Origin: Streptomyces lacrimifluminis
GTDB lineage: Bacteria; Actinomycetota; Actinomycetes; Streptomycetales; Streptomycetaceae
Assembly: GCF_014646095.1 (NCBI RefSeq)
Contig: NZ_BMMU01000001.1
Coordinates: 186,001 to 250,000 of the forward strand
DNA: 64,000 bases
Direction of reading: 5' to 3'
A program made the position numbers and the translations under genes. The notes beneath the pieces were generated by a model that saw only the letters and a program-made list of their open reading frames with translations, had not been told where the DNA came from and did no database searches. Below, one piece after another: positions 20,688 to 29,053 of the stretch (positions within the stretch are counted from its first letter, which is position 1; each line of letters begins with the position of its first letter).

Positions 20688-21346
20688 CGGGGCGACTCCT
20701 CTGTGAGTGCGGGCACTTGGGCATCGTATGAACGCCGGTAGCGGTGCTTGGCGTGTTCCACGAGCGCGATCAGCACCCGCTTGCTGGAATTCCGGGCGCG
20801 CGCGTCGCAGTGGACGAGGGGTACGTCGGGGTCGAGGTCGAGCGCGTCGCGGATGGCCTGCGGGGCGAAGTCGGGGCCGCCGAAGTCGTTGCGGGCGACG
20901 ACGAACGGTGTGCCGTGCCGTTCGAGGCGGTCGATGGCGTACCAGGAGTCGTCGAGACGGCGGGTGTCGACTAGGACGACCGCGCCGAGCGCGCCGGTGA
21001 ACAGCCGGTCCCAGAGGAACCAGAAGCGTTCCTGGCCCGGCGCCCCGAACAGGTACAGCACGTTGCGGGCGTCGAGCGTGATGCGGCCGAAGTCGAAGGC
21101 GACGGTCGTGGCGTTCTTGTCGCGCACCGCGCTGACGTCGTCGACGGCCTCGCCGGCCCGCGTCATCGTCTCCTCGGTACTGAGCGGACGTATCTCGCTG
21201 ACCGAACGGACGAGCGTCGTCTTGCCGGCGCCGAAGCCGCCGACGACCACGATCTTCAGCCCGTTGTCGGCGGAGGCGCGCAGGGGTGGCCGTGGGTCGG
21301 CTTCGGCGCCGACGCTTTCGGCCGGATCAGAGGTTACGGAGTCCAA
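20684..21346 (-). CDS. cvnD: Conservon GTPase CvnD
   Basis: 220 aa from a TTG start at 21346 that overlaps the end of cvnC by 20 bp (GGAG ten bases before). P-loop GGFGAGKTTLVRSVSEIRPL, switch region TVAFDFGRITL, G3 LFGAPGQERFWFLW, and a G4-like NDFGG. This is the MglA/Ras-like ATP/GTP-binding family of conservons, thought to work in a membrane-associated signalling complex with CvnA, CvnB and CvnC. The open frame extends further upstream but without conservation-like content. Confidence 0.93.
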   Translation of the reverse strand: MDSVTSDPAESVGAEADPRPPLRASADNGLKIVVVGGFGAGKTTLVRSVSEIRPLSTEETMTRAGEAVDDVSAVRDKNATTVAFDFGRITLDARNVLYLFGAPGQERFWFLWDRLFTGALGAVVLVDTRRLDDSWYAIDRLERHGTPFVVARNDFGGPDFAPQAIRDALDLDPDVPLVHCDARARNSSKRVLIALVEHAKHRYRRSYDAQVPALTEESPR

Positions 21347-21698
21347 CGAGCACCTGCTCCAGGATGTCGGGGTCGGTAACGGCGGTCCGGCGCGGATGGC
21401 GGGCGCTGACGCGGCCCGCGGCGAGGAGGTCGGCGAGCAGGACCTTGGTGATGCCCACCGGCAGCCGCAGCACGGCGGCGACCTCCACCACCGCCGTGGG
21501 ACGCTCGGCGAGCCGCAGGATCGCCGCGTGCTCGGACTGCATCCCCGGCACCGGATCACACTCGGCGACGACCAGCGTCACCAGGTCGAACGGGTTGTCG
21601 GGCGCGGAGCGGCTGCGTCCTCCGGTGAGGGTGTAGAGCCGGTCCGGGGAATCGTCCCTTCCCGGACGGTTCCCCGGTTGTCCCCCCTGTCCATTCAT
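21327..21698 (-). CDS. cvnC: Conservon DUF742 protein CvnC
   Basis: 123 aa. Starts MNGQGGQPGNRPGRDD with a four-base overlap with cvnB. The core RLYTLTGGRSRSAPDNPFDLVTLV...SEHAAILRLAERPTAVVEVAAVLRLPVGITKVLLADLLAAGRV is the DUF742 winged-helix-like domain. The end ILEQVLVGLRNL is nearly universal in CvnC. Thought to scaffold or transmit signals in the conservon complex. Confidence 0.93.
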   Translation of the reverse strand: MNGQGGQPGNRPGRDDSPDRLYTLTGGRSRSAPDNPFDLVTLVVAECDPVPGMQSEHAAILRLAERPTAVVEVAAVLRLPVGITKVLLADLLAAGRVSARHPRRTAVTDPDILEQVLVGLRNL

Positions 21699-22150
21699 GC
21701 CGTACGGGGCTGGGCCGCATGGTGCTGTGTCGTTCGGGGCTGTGCGCGCAGGTGCTCCCCGAGCTGCTCGACGAGTTCGCTCATGTTGTGGCCGACGAGC
21801 CCGGCGTCCGCGTCCTCGGCGGTGACGACGGCGAGGTGCGCGCCCTGGCCGGCCTCGACGATGAACAGCACCCCGCCGTAGAACTCGGTCATCGCGGTAC
21901 GCACTCCTCCGCTGCCGTCCCCGAACTCCACGGACGCGCCGTGCGACAGCGACTGGATGCCGGCGGCGATCGCGGCGAGCTGGTCCGCCTGGTCGACGGA
22001 CAGCTCCGGCGTACGGCACAGCTTCAGGCCGTCCCGGGAGAGCACGAGCGCGTGCCGGGCACCCGGGGTGCGCTCCAGCAGTCCCTCGATGAGCCAGGTC
22101 AGCTTGTCGTCGGCGGTCGTCGGTCCGGGGCCGAGGCCAGTGCCGGTCAT
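21695..22150 (-). CDS. cvnB: Conservon Roadblock/LC7 protein CvnB
   Basis: 151 aa. KLTWLIEGLLERTPGARHALVLSRDGLKLC...ADQLAAIAAGIQSLSHGASVEF is the Roadblock/LC7 fold, related to MglB, the regulator of MglA-type GTPases. Overlaps cvnA and cvnC by four bases each. Probably modulates the nucleotide cycle of CvnD. Confidence 0.94.
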   Translation of the reverse strand: MTGTGLGPGPTTADDKLTWLIEGLLERTPGARHALVLSRDGLKLCRTPELSVDQADQLAAIAAGIQSLSHGASVEFGDGSGGVRTAMTEFYGGVLFIVEAGQGAHLAVVTAEDADAGLVGHNMSELVEQLGEHLRAQPRTTQHHAAQPRTA

Positions 22151-24129
22151 GGGGTGGGGTCGCCTTCCGGGTGGGAGGTGGTGGGGGGTGTGGTGGTGGG
22201 CGGTGCGGGTGCGGCTTCCGTCGGGATCAAGGGAGCCTGCGCGGGGGCGGCGGAGGGTGCGGGGGTCGGCTCCGGGCCGGCGGCGCTGCCCTGGAGGACC
22301 GCCTGATCCGGCACGGTGCCGCGCACGGCCTGCCGGAAACTCCCGAAACGGGCCACACGCTCGCGCGTGTCGTCGGGGTCGGGCGGCGCGAGGGGGATCG
22401 AGAACCCCGACTCGTCGGCCTGCGCGCCCCCTCGGGAGCGCTCGGCCTCGGCGAGCGTACGGCCCCGGCGCCGTTGCGGCAGCTCGCCGGGGGGCACCTC
22501 CGCGCGGTGGCTCTCCGGGGGCTGCGGTGCGGGGTCGGGGGACTCGTGGGTCGGTACGGGGTCCGGGTCCAGGTCACCGACGGCGGCGCGGGCGGCTGCG
22601 TAGGACTGTTCCGCGTACGGCTGTTCCGCGTGGGGCTGCTCCCCGTACGGTTCCCGCGCGTTCGGCTGCTCCTGCGCGTACGGTTCCCGCGCGGAGGGAG
22701 CGTTCGTGTACAGCTCCTCCGGGTACGGCCACTCCACGTGGCCCTCTTCCGGGTACGACGCCTGGGGGTGCCGTTCCTGTTCCCGCTCCCCGGAACGGGC
22801 TTCCCAGGGTTCGCCGGGTGTGGGCGCCGGGGCCGCGGGCGCCTCCGGTACCGGTTGTGCCGACGGTGTCGGTGTCGGCGGTGGTGGCATCGGCATGGGC
22901 AGCGGCTCGGCCGCCACCGTGCTCCCGGCGAGGATGTCCTGCGGGATCAGCACCAGGACGCCGGTGCCGCCGCGCGCGGAGGGGCGGAAGGAGACCGTGA
23001 GGCCGTACTTGCGGGCGAGCCGGCCGACGACGGTGAGGCCGAGGCGGGTGCCGGTGAGGCCGCCGAGCCCCGCGCCTTCGGAGTTCCTCCCGCTGCCCTT
23101 GGCGTCGCTCCTGCCGTCCTCCCCGGAGACGGCCCGTTCGGCGCGGTGCAACTGCACGTCGCTCATGACCAGGCCGCTGTCCTCCACGGACACGATGACC
23201 CCGCCGGGGACCTCCTCGACGTACACGTGGACCTCGGCGGTCGGCGGCGAGAAGTTCGCGGCGTTGTCGAGGAGTTCGGCCAGCGCGTGCATGACACCCT
23301 CGGCGGCGTGTCCGGCGACGGCCGCGTCGCTGGCGGAGTGCACGCGCACGCGTTGGTACCCGCTGATACGGCCCATGGCACCGCGCAGGATCGACTCCAT
23401 GACGATCGGGCGGGCCCAGCGGCGGCCCGAACGGGCGCCCGAGAGGACGGCGATCGAGTCGGCGAGGCGGCCCGCCTGGGCGGTGCGGTGGTCGAGGTGG
23501 AGAAGGTCGGCGAGGACGTCCTCGTCCGTGTGCCGGTCCTCCATGGCGCGCAGGTCGGCCAGGGTGCTCGTGGCCAGCGCCTGCATCCGGCCGGCCGCGT
23601 TGGCGGTGGCCGCGAGGGCCGCCGCCCGCTCCTGGTTGGCCCGGCGCAGCTCTTCGGTCAGGCGGAGGCTGTCCTCGGTGAGCCGGGTGATCTCGTAGGC
23701 CTTCTCCCGCTGGAGGCGGCTGAACTCCTGGGCGGAGGCCTCGGTGAGGCGGGCGCGCTCCCGGGCGAGATCGGCGGACACGCGTGCGCGTTCCCGCTCC
23801 AGGTCGGCGGCCGTTCCCGCCCGTACATGGTTCAGTTCCTCGGCGAGGCGGGCGCGGTCGTGCAGCAGACGGCCGGCGTCGTCGGTGGCGACCGCCAGCC
23901 GCCGGCCCGACAGACGGGCGGACCTGATGCCGTGGACGGCCACGGTGACGGCCGCGCACAGCAGCAGCGCGGCGACCGCCCCGCCCAGAACGAGCGGGAC
24001 GCGCGCCTCGTCCGGCGCCCGGGCGACGCCGCCGGCCACCGCGACGGCGGCGAGCGCGGCGGTGAGCAGTGGGGCGGGCAGGAGGGCGCGGTAGGCGGGG
24101 CGTTCGCCGGGTTGGCGGGGCGCGGTCAT
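22147..24129 (-). CDS. cvnA: Conservon sensor kinase-like protein CvnA
   Basis: 660 aa from ATG 24129 (GAGGA upstream). Two N-terminal transmembrane segments (about residues 20-65) are followed by a coiled coil rich in RARLxEExxxxR repeats (about 80-180). Next is a histidine-kinase-type HATPase domain (ALAELLDNAANFSPPTAEVHVYVEE, then GLGLTVVGRLARKYG). A Pro/Glu-rich disordered tail with repeated EPYxEQ-like units closes it. Signals from the membrane to CvnB-C-D. An in-frame TTG at 24258 sits nine bases from a TATAGT -10 box, so a longer form is possible. Confidence 0.93.
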   Translation of the reverse strand: MTAPRQPGERPAYRALLPAPLLTAALAAVAVAGGVARAPDEARVPLVLGGAVAALLLCAAVTVAVHGIRSARLSGRRLAVATDDAGRLLHDRARLAEELNHVRAGTAADLERERARVSADLARERARLTEASAQEFSRLQREKAYEITRLTEDSLRLTEELRRANQERAAALAATANAAGRMQALATSTLADLRAMEDRHTDEDVLADLLHLDHRTAQAGRLADSIAVLSGARSGRRWARPIVMESILRGAMGRISGYQRVRVHSASDAAVAGHAAEGVMHALAELLDNAANFSPPTAEVHVYVEEVPGGVIVSVEDSGLVMSDVQLHRAERAVSGEDGRSDAKGSGRNSEGAGLGGLTGTRLGLTVVGRLARKYGLTVSFRPSARGGTGVLVLIPQDILAGSTVAAEPLPMPMPPPPTPTPSAQPVPEAPAAPAPTPGEPWEARSGEREQERHPQASYPEEGHVEWPYPEELYTNAPSAREPYAQEQPNAREPYGEQPHAEQPYAEQSYAAARAAVGDLDPDPVPTHESPDPAPQPPESHRAEVPPGELPQRRRGRTLAEAERSRGGAQADESGFSIPLAPPDPDDTRERVARFGSFRQAVRGTVPDQAVLQGSAAGPEPTPAPSAAPAQAPLIPTEAAPAPPTTTPPTTSHPEGDPTP

Positions 24130-24267
24130 GAAGGGGTCCTCGGTCGGTTCCTGGGTCGGTTCCTCGGCTGTGTCCTCGGTGCTGCCGCCTGGGCCGGCGG
24201 GCCCTGCGGGGCGCCTGTGCAATCGGTTTGTGAGCGAGATGTTACTGATGGTGCTCAACTCGCGGTA

Positions 24268-24273
24268 ACTATA
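24268..24273 (-). promoter_or_regulatory. -10 box of the conservon promoter
   Basis: TATAGT on the minus strand, in the divergent gap between cvnA and the FAD oxidoreductase. It predicts transcription starting near 24260, giving about 130 bases of leader before ATG 24129. Confidence 0.4.
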
Positions 24274-24383
24274 GGGGAGTTAGTGAACGAATTGACGGTG
24301 TTTCGGTTCGGTCCACACAAACCGTCCACGTTTCCCGGCTTGCCCGGACGGTCACTGTCAGTGGTGGGATGCATGCTGGGGGC

Positions 24384-27218
24384 ATGACGGATCTTCGACC
24401 GCTGGAGGCGGAACTGCGGGAGGCGGTCCGGGGCGAGGTCGGTTTCGACGTGACGTCCCGGGCGCTGACCACCATGGACGCGTCGAACTACCGGCGCGTC
24501 CCGCTGGGCGTCGTCGCCCCGCGCGACGCGGACGACGTGGCGGCGGTCCTCGCTGTCTGCGGGGCGCACGGCGTCCCGGTCGTGGCGCGCGGCGGGGGCA
24601 CGTCGATCGCGGGTCAGGCGACGGGTACGGGGGTCGTTCTGGACTTCACCCGGCATATGGACCACCTCCTCTCCCTCAACCACGAGGAACAGACGGCTGT
24701 TGTTCAGCCAGGGCTGGTTCTCGACCGTCTTCAGGAGGCCGCCGCCCCGCACGGCCTGCGTTTCGGCCCCGATCCGTCGACCCACGGCCGCTGCACGCTC
24801 GGCGGCATGATCGGCAACAACTCCTGCGGTGCGCACTCCGTCGCCTGGGGCACCACCGCGGACAGCGTGCGCGAGCTGACGGTGATCCGCGCGCGCGGCG
24901 ACCGGCTCCGCCTGGGCCGGAACTGGGCGGGCGCCCCGGACGGCCTGCGACAGCTGGCGGAGGGCGACACGGCACGCCTGCGCACCGGCTTCCCGGACCT
25001 CCCCCGCCGCATTTCCGGGTACGCGCTGGACGCCCTGCTCCCCGAGAAGGGCGCGGACGTCGCCCGCTCCTTCTGCGGCTCGGAAGGCACCCTGGGGATT
25101 GTCACGGAGGCGGTCGTCCGCCTGGTCGAGGCCCCGCGCGCGCGTGCGCTGGCCGTGCTGGCGTACGGGGACGAGAGCGCCGCGGCGGAGGCGGCGGCAG
25201 GGCTGCTGCCGTACGGTCCGCTGACGGTCGAGGGCATGGCCGCCGACCTGGTCCGTACCGCCACGGACCTGCCCCGGGGCGGCGCCTGGCTGTTCGTGGA
25301 GACGGGCGGCGAGACCCCGGCGGAGGCACGTGCGCGTGCGGACGCGATCGTGCGTGCGGCGGACGTCAGGAACGCCCTCGTGGTGTCCGACCCGGCCGGC
25401 CAACGCGCCCTGTGGCGCATCCGCGAGGACGCGAGCGGCACGGCGACGAGAATGCCGGACGGCACGGAGGCCTGGCCCGGCTGGGAGGACTGCGCGGTAC
25501 CGCCGCACCGACTGGGCGTGTACCTGCGGGACTTCAGAGGACTGTTGCGCGACCACGGCCTGCGCGGCACGCCGTACGGCCACTTCGGCGACGGCTGCAT
25601 CCACGTACGCATCGACTTCGACCTGCTGACGGCACCGGGCGTGGCCCGCTTCCGCCGCTTCTCGGAGGAGCTGGCGGAGCTGGTGGTGTCGCACGGCGGT
25701 TCCCTGTCGGGCGAACACGGCGACGGCCAGGCCCGCGCGGAACTCCTCCCGAAGATGTACGCCCCCGAGGTGATCGCCCTCTTCGAGCGTACGAAGGCCC
25801 TCTGGGACCCGGACGACCTCCTGAACCCCGGCATGCTGGTCCGCCCCGCCCGCCTGGACGAGAACCTCCGGTTCGCCGTCCTGCCCCGCGAGCCGGTGGA
25901 CGTGGCCTTCGGCTACCCGGCGGACGGCGGGAACTTCTCGGCGGCGGTCAGCAGATGCGTGGGGGTGGCCAAGTGCCGTACGCAGGCTTCGGGGAGCGCG
26001 AAGGGCTCGGACGTCATGTGCCCGTCCTTCCGGGTGACGGGCGAGGAGGCGCACTCCACGCGCGGGCGGGCCCGGCTGCTGCACGAGATGCTCGCGGGTG
26101 AGGTGATCACGGACGGCTGGCGGTCGGCGGAGGTCCGCGACGCGCTGGACCTGTGCCTCTCCTGCAAGGGCTGCCGCTCGGACTGCCCGGTCGAGGTCGA
26201 CATGGCCACGTACAAGGCGGAGTTCCTCCACCACCACTGGGCCGGCCGACTGCGCCCGGCGGCCCACTACGTGATGGGGTGGCTCCCGCTGTGGCTGGCG
26301 GCCGTCGCCCGTACGCGCACGGCCCGCGTGCTCAACTCCCTCGCCTCGTTGGGTGCGTTGGCGGCACTGGCGAAACGGCTGGGCGGAATCGCGCCCGAGC
26401 GGGAGATCCCGGCGGTGGCGAGTCAGACGTTCAGCCGGTGGTGGGGGAGGAGGGCGCCCGCGCCTGACAGCGGGAAACGTCCGCCGGTGGTCCTCTGGCC
26501 CGACACCTTCACGGAGCACCTGACGCCGTCGGTGGGGCGGGCGGCGGTGCGCGTACTGGAGGCGGCGGGCCTGGAGGTGACGCTGCCAGCGACCGGGCGG
26601 ACCCGTACCCGCGCCCGGGTCTGCTGCGGCCTGACGTACGTCTCGACCGGCCAACTGGACCGGGCCCGCGCGGTGCTGCGCCGCACGCTCGACGCCATGG
26701 AGCCGGTGCTGGACGCGGGCACCCCGGTGGTGGTCCTGGAGCCGAGCTGCGCGGCGGCCCTCCGCGCGGACCTGCCGGAGCTGCTGCACGACGACCCACG
26801 CGCGCGGCGCCTCGCGGACACGGTCCTCACCTTCGCGGAGACCCTGGAACACCACGCCCCCGACTGGACCCCGCCCCACGTGAACCGCCCGGCCACCGGC
26901 CAGACCCACTGCCACCAGCACGCGGTCCTGGGCGACGCGGCGGACCGCCGCCTGCGCGAGGCCGCGGGCCTGACAGGAGAACTGGCGGGCGGCTGCTGCG
27001 GCCTGGCCGGCAACTTCGGCTTCGAGAAGGGCCACTTCGAGGTGTCCACGGCCTGCGCGGAGGAACGCCTGCTGCCGGCGGTACGGGAGGCGGGCGAGGG
27101 GTCGGTGGTACTGGCGGACGGGTTCTCCTGCCGGACGCAGCTTCAGCATCTGGCGGGGGTGCGGGGGCGGCATCTGGCGGAGGTGCTGGCGGAGGGGTTG
27201 GAGGGGGACGAGGCATGA
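24384..27218 (+). CDS. FAD-linked oxidase/Fe-S oxidoreductase fusion (GlcD-GlpC-like)
   Basis: 944 aa. N-terminal FAD-binding PCMH domain (PLGVVAPRDADDVAAVLAVC; ARGGGTSIAGQATGTG) and a GlcD-type C-domain (HFGDGCIHVRIDFDLL; GSLSGEHGDGQAR; DPDDLLNPGMLV). Then a [4Fe-4S] region (KCRTQASGSAKGSDVMCPSF; CLSCKGCRSDCPVEVD, about residues 592-607) and CCG-type cysteine domains (RVCCGLTYVS; GGCCGLAGNFGFEKGH). Such fusions oxidise D-2-hydroxyacids (lactate, 2-hydroxyglutarate) and pass electrons to the respiratory chain. ATG 24384 follows a G-rich ribosome site. Very high GC throughout. Confidence 0.92.
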   Translation: MTDLRPLEAELREAVRGEVGFDVTSRALTTMDASNYRRVPLGVVAPRDADDVAAVLAVCGAHGVPVVARGGGTSIAGQATGTGVVLDFTRHMDHLLSLNHEEQTAVVQPGLVLDRLQEAAAPHGLRFGPDPSTHGRCTLGGMIGNNSCGAHSVAWGTTADSVRELTVIRARGDRLRLGRNWAGAPDGLRQLAEGDTARLRTGFPDLPRRISGYALDALLPEKGADVARSFCGSEGTLGIVTEAVVRLVEAPRARALAVLAYGDESAAAEAAAGLLPYGPLTVEGMAADLVRTATDLPRGGAWLFVETGGETPAEARARADAIVRAADVRNALVVSDPAGQRALWRIREDASGTATRMPDGTEAWPGWEDCAVPPHRLGVYLRDFRGLLRDHGLRGTPYGHFGDGCIHVRIDFDLLTAPGVARFRRFSEELAELVVSHGGSLSGEHGDGQARAELLPKMYAPEVIALFERTKALWDPDDLLNPGMLVRPARLDENLRFAVLPREPVDVAFGYPADGGNFSAAVSRCVGVAKCRTQASGSAKGSDVMCPSFRVTGEEAHSTRGRARLLHEMLAGEVITDGWRSAEVRDALDLCLSCKGCRSDCPVEVDMATYKAEFLHHHWAGRLRPAAHYVMGWLPLWLAAVARTRTARVLNSLASLGALAALAKRLGGIAPEREIPAVASQTFSRWWGRRAPAPDSGKRPPVVLWPDTFTEHLTPSVGRAAVRVLEAAGLEVTLPATGRTRTRARVCCGLTYVSTGQLDRARAVLRRTLDAMEPVLDAGTPVVVLEPSCAAALRADLPELLHDDPRARRLADTVLTFAETLEHHAPDWTPPHVNRPATGQTHCHQHAVLGDAADRRLREAAGLTGELAGGCCGLAGNFGFEKGHFEVSTACAEERLLPAVREAGEGSVVLADGFSCRTQLQHLAGVRGRHLAEVLAEGLEGDEA

Positions 27219-27307
27219 GCGGGGCCGAGTCGCGGCGGTCGGCCGTCCTCTCCGACATCCACACGGTGTCGTCGCTGGTGAGGGCGGGGCCGTACCTGGC
27301 GGGGTGA
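27215..27307 (+). CDS. Possible 30-aa coupled small ORF
   Basis: Begins with an ATGA overlap with the stop of the FAD oxidoreductase and reads MSGAESRRSAVLSDIHTVSS to a TGA at 27305. No family or membrane segment. The coupling arrangement is the only support; it could be chance in GC-rich DNA. Confidence 0.25.
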   Translation: MSGAESRRSAVLSDIHTVSSLVRAGPYLAG

Positions 27308-27318
27308 CCAAAGGCGGC

Positions 27319-27975
27319 TCAGGGCGCCTCGGCGCGGACGATCAGCGTCCCGATGTGGCCGGGCGTCGGGGCATCGAGCACCCGGGCCGTCGCTTCGGCG
27401 AAGCCGGCCCGGGTCAGGAGCCGTTCCCACACGGCGGGGCGGTAGCTGTAGCGGTAGGTGAACAGAGCCTTGCCCGCGAAGCCCCCCTTGTACATGCCCT
27501 GCGGCCCGTACGCGCCGGGAATGGCCGGGGGATGCGAGAACACGAAGACACCGCCGGCGTTCAACCGCTGCCGTACGAGCGGGAAGAGACGGCCGGGGTC
27601 GGTGAACCAGGCCGCGCCGAAGACCGAGTAGACGGCGTCGTACGTGTCCGCGCACTCCGCGAGGTGCGCCAGGACTTCGGCGCACCTGAACACGGCCCCG
27701 GTGTCCCGCCACTTCTCGGCCGTCTTCTCGACCATGACCGGCGAGAGGTCGACTCCGTGCGCCCGGACGCCGTGCCGGGCGAGGTGAGCGAGGGCCCGCC
27801 CGGTTCCGCAGCCGATTTCCAGCACTGAGCGCGGGTTGCCGAGCAGTTCGGCGCCGGGGCCATGCCCGGCATACTGGGTCCAGCGGAACACCGGCTCGGC
27901 ATCCTCCCGGAACGCGGACGCGGCGTAGGCATCCCACAGTTCGGTCTCGGCGACGATGTCGTGTTGTGCGGGCAA
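27319..27975 (-). CDS. Class I SAM-dependent methyltransferase
   Basis: 218 aa from a TTG start with GAGGGA upstream. Motif I VLEIGCGTGRALAHLARHG, post-I GVDLSPVMVEK and motif II YDAVYSVFGA define the Rossmann methyltransferase fold (Methyltransf_25 type). FSHPPAIPGAYGPQGMYKGGFAG is a substrate-side insertion I do not recognise. Acceptor unknown. Convergent with the preceding oxidoreductase operon; about 77 bp downstream of the next minus-strand gene's stop. Confidence 0.88.
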   Translation of the reverse strand: MPAQHDIVAETELWDAYAASAFREDAEPVFRWTQYAGHGPGAELLGNPRSVLEIGCGTGRALAHLARHGVRAHGVDLSPVMVEKTAEKWRDTGAVFRCAEVLAHLAECADTYDAVYSVFGAAWFTDPGRLFPLVRQRLNAGGVFVFSHPPAIPGAYGPQGMYKGGFAGKALFTYRYSYRPAVWERLLTRAGFAEATARVLDAPTPGHIGTLIVRAEAP

Positions 27976-28051
27976 GGCGGTCCCTCATCCCAGGGTCTGG
28001 TCCGTGCCCCTGCCCTCCGGGGGGCGAGGACAGGGGCCAGGGTAGGGCGGT

Positions 28052-28552
28052 TCAATGGCTGTCGGGGACCTTGTTGTCGCACGGCGAGCAGTCGGTGCCG
28101 TCGATCGCCCACAGCTCCTCGTCCACGTCGAACCCGATGGACCGCAGGAAGTCCGCGGTGCGCAGGCACAGTCCGTCGCGGCGGCGTTCGACGAACGGGG
28201 CGTGGTGCTTGTAACGGCCCTCGTTGTACGCGTCGCACAGAGCCCACCACACGGGGGTGTCGAGGATGAGCTGATGGACTCCGATGTCCACGAGCTTGCC
28301 GACTCCGAGATGTACCTCGGGGTGCTCGATGCAGCCGATGGTGTACATGACGGCGTTGCCGAGGATGCGTTCAGCCATGCCCCGGACCATGGTGTGGTCG
28401 CGGAGCAGTAACGCGATCTCGCGGTCCCACAGGGTCATGCCGCCGTCCAGCACGTTGACGGTCAGGTGCCTGACATGGGGCTGGACGGCGTTGAGCAGTT
28501 CCTTCGGATCCCGCGTGCGGGTACCCACCGGGCGGTCGAGAGCGATGGTCAT
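28052..28552 (-). CDS. Unknown protein resembling glycine-rich-domain (GRDP-like) proteins; TTA codon
   Basis: 166 aa, starting MTIALDRPVGTRTRDP with AAAGGA upstream and a 4-bp overlap with the gene before it. The stretch VGKLVDIGVHQLILDTPVWWALCDAYNEGRYKHHAPF resembles the VDxxWHxxxLDTxxY...C...G..IHH motif of GRDP-like proteins, with His/Cys residues that could bind metal. The last residues include CSPC. Codon 48 is TTA (28409-28411 on the plus strand), so translation should need the bldA tRNA. No known function. Confidence 0.65.
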   Translation of the reverse strand: MTIALDRPVGTRTRDPKELLNAVQPHVRHLTVNVLDGGMTLWDREIALLLRDHTMVRGMAERILGNAVMYTIGCIEHPEVHLGVGKLVDIGVHQLILDTPVWWALCDAYNEGRYKHHAPFVERRRDGLCLRTADFLRSIGFDVDEELWAIDGTDCSPCDNKVPDSH

Positions 28553-28881
28553 GACTGGTCCTTTCTCTGGGAGTGGCACGTGCAGCCGCAGCGCGGTTGC
28601 AGGAGGATGCCGACGGCGTGGGGCAGCGGCACGTCGGTGGTCTGGCGGCAGTTGGTGTGCAGGTGCTCGTAGCCGGGACGGTTGGCGAGCGTGCACTCGG
28701 GGGACGGCGAGCGGTCGGCGGCGGGTGGAGCCGCCGCGAGGTTTCCCTCACGGTTCCGCTCGGTGACCCGGGCGCGTAGTGCTTCCGTGGCGGTGGCCGG
28801 GCGGAGTCGGTCAGGGCTTGCATCCCATTCCGTACCGCCGCCGGGTGGGCGGAGCTGGATGTAGGGACCTTCGTGGCCCAT
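28549..28881 (-). CDS. Unknown 110-aa protein with Cys-rich C-terminus
   Basis: From ATG 28881 (MGHEGPYIQLRPPGGG). Middle part contains EALRARVTERNREGNLAA. The end carries several cysteines (ECTLANRPGYEHLHTNCRQTTD; PRCGCTCHS), suggesting metal binding. No family recognised. Its stop overlaps the start of the GRDP-like gene by ATGA, so the two are coupled and probably act together. A -10-like TACAAT lies on this strand at 29010-29015. Confidence 0.55.
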   Translation of the reverse strand: MGHEGPYIQLRPPGGGTEWDASPDRLRPATATEALRARVTERNREGNLAAAPPAADRSPSPECTLANRPGYEHLHTNCRQTTDVPLPHAVGILLQPRCGCTCHSQRKDQS

Positions 28882-29053
28882 GACGTAGCCGATCCTGTCG
28901 CTGCGCCATGACTTTGTCCGGCCGCCGGGGTGTGGGCCGGGGTGCCTCGGGTATACCTGGGTTCGCACGCCCTCCCTGGTCCATTACTCTGGACGGCGGA
29001 GTGCATCTCATTGTACGGAGATCGCGCGTAGATCCTGGGAAGGCCCTGTAAAG

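Noticed and set aside
24255..27311. A 1018-codon minus-strand open frame opposite the FAD oxidoreductase
   Set aside because: Its protein is Arg/His/Gly-rich low complexity, the usual shadow of a high-GC3 gene; the plus-strand frame has all domain motifs.
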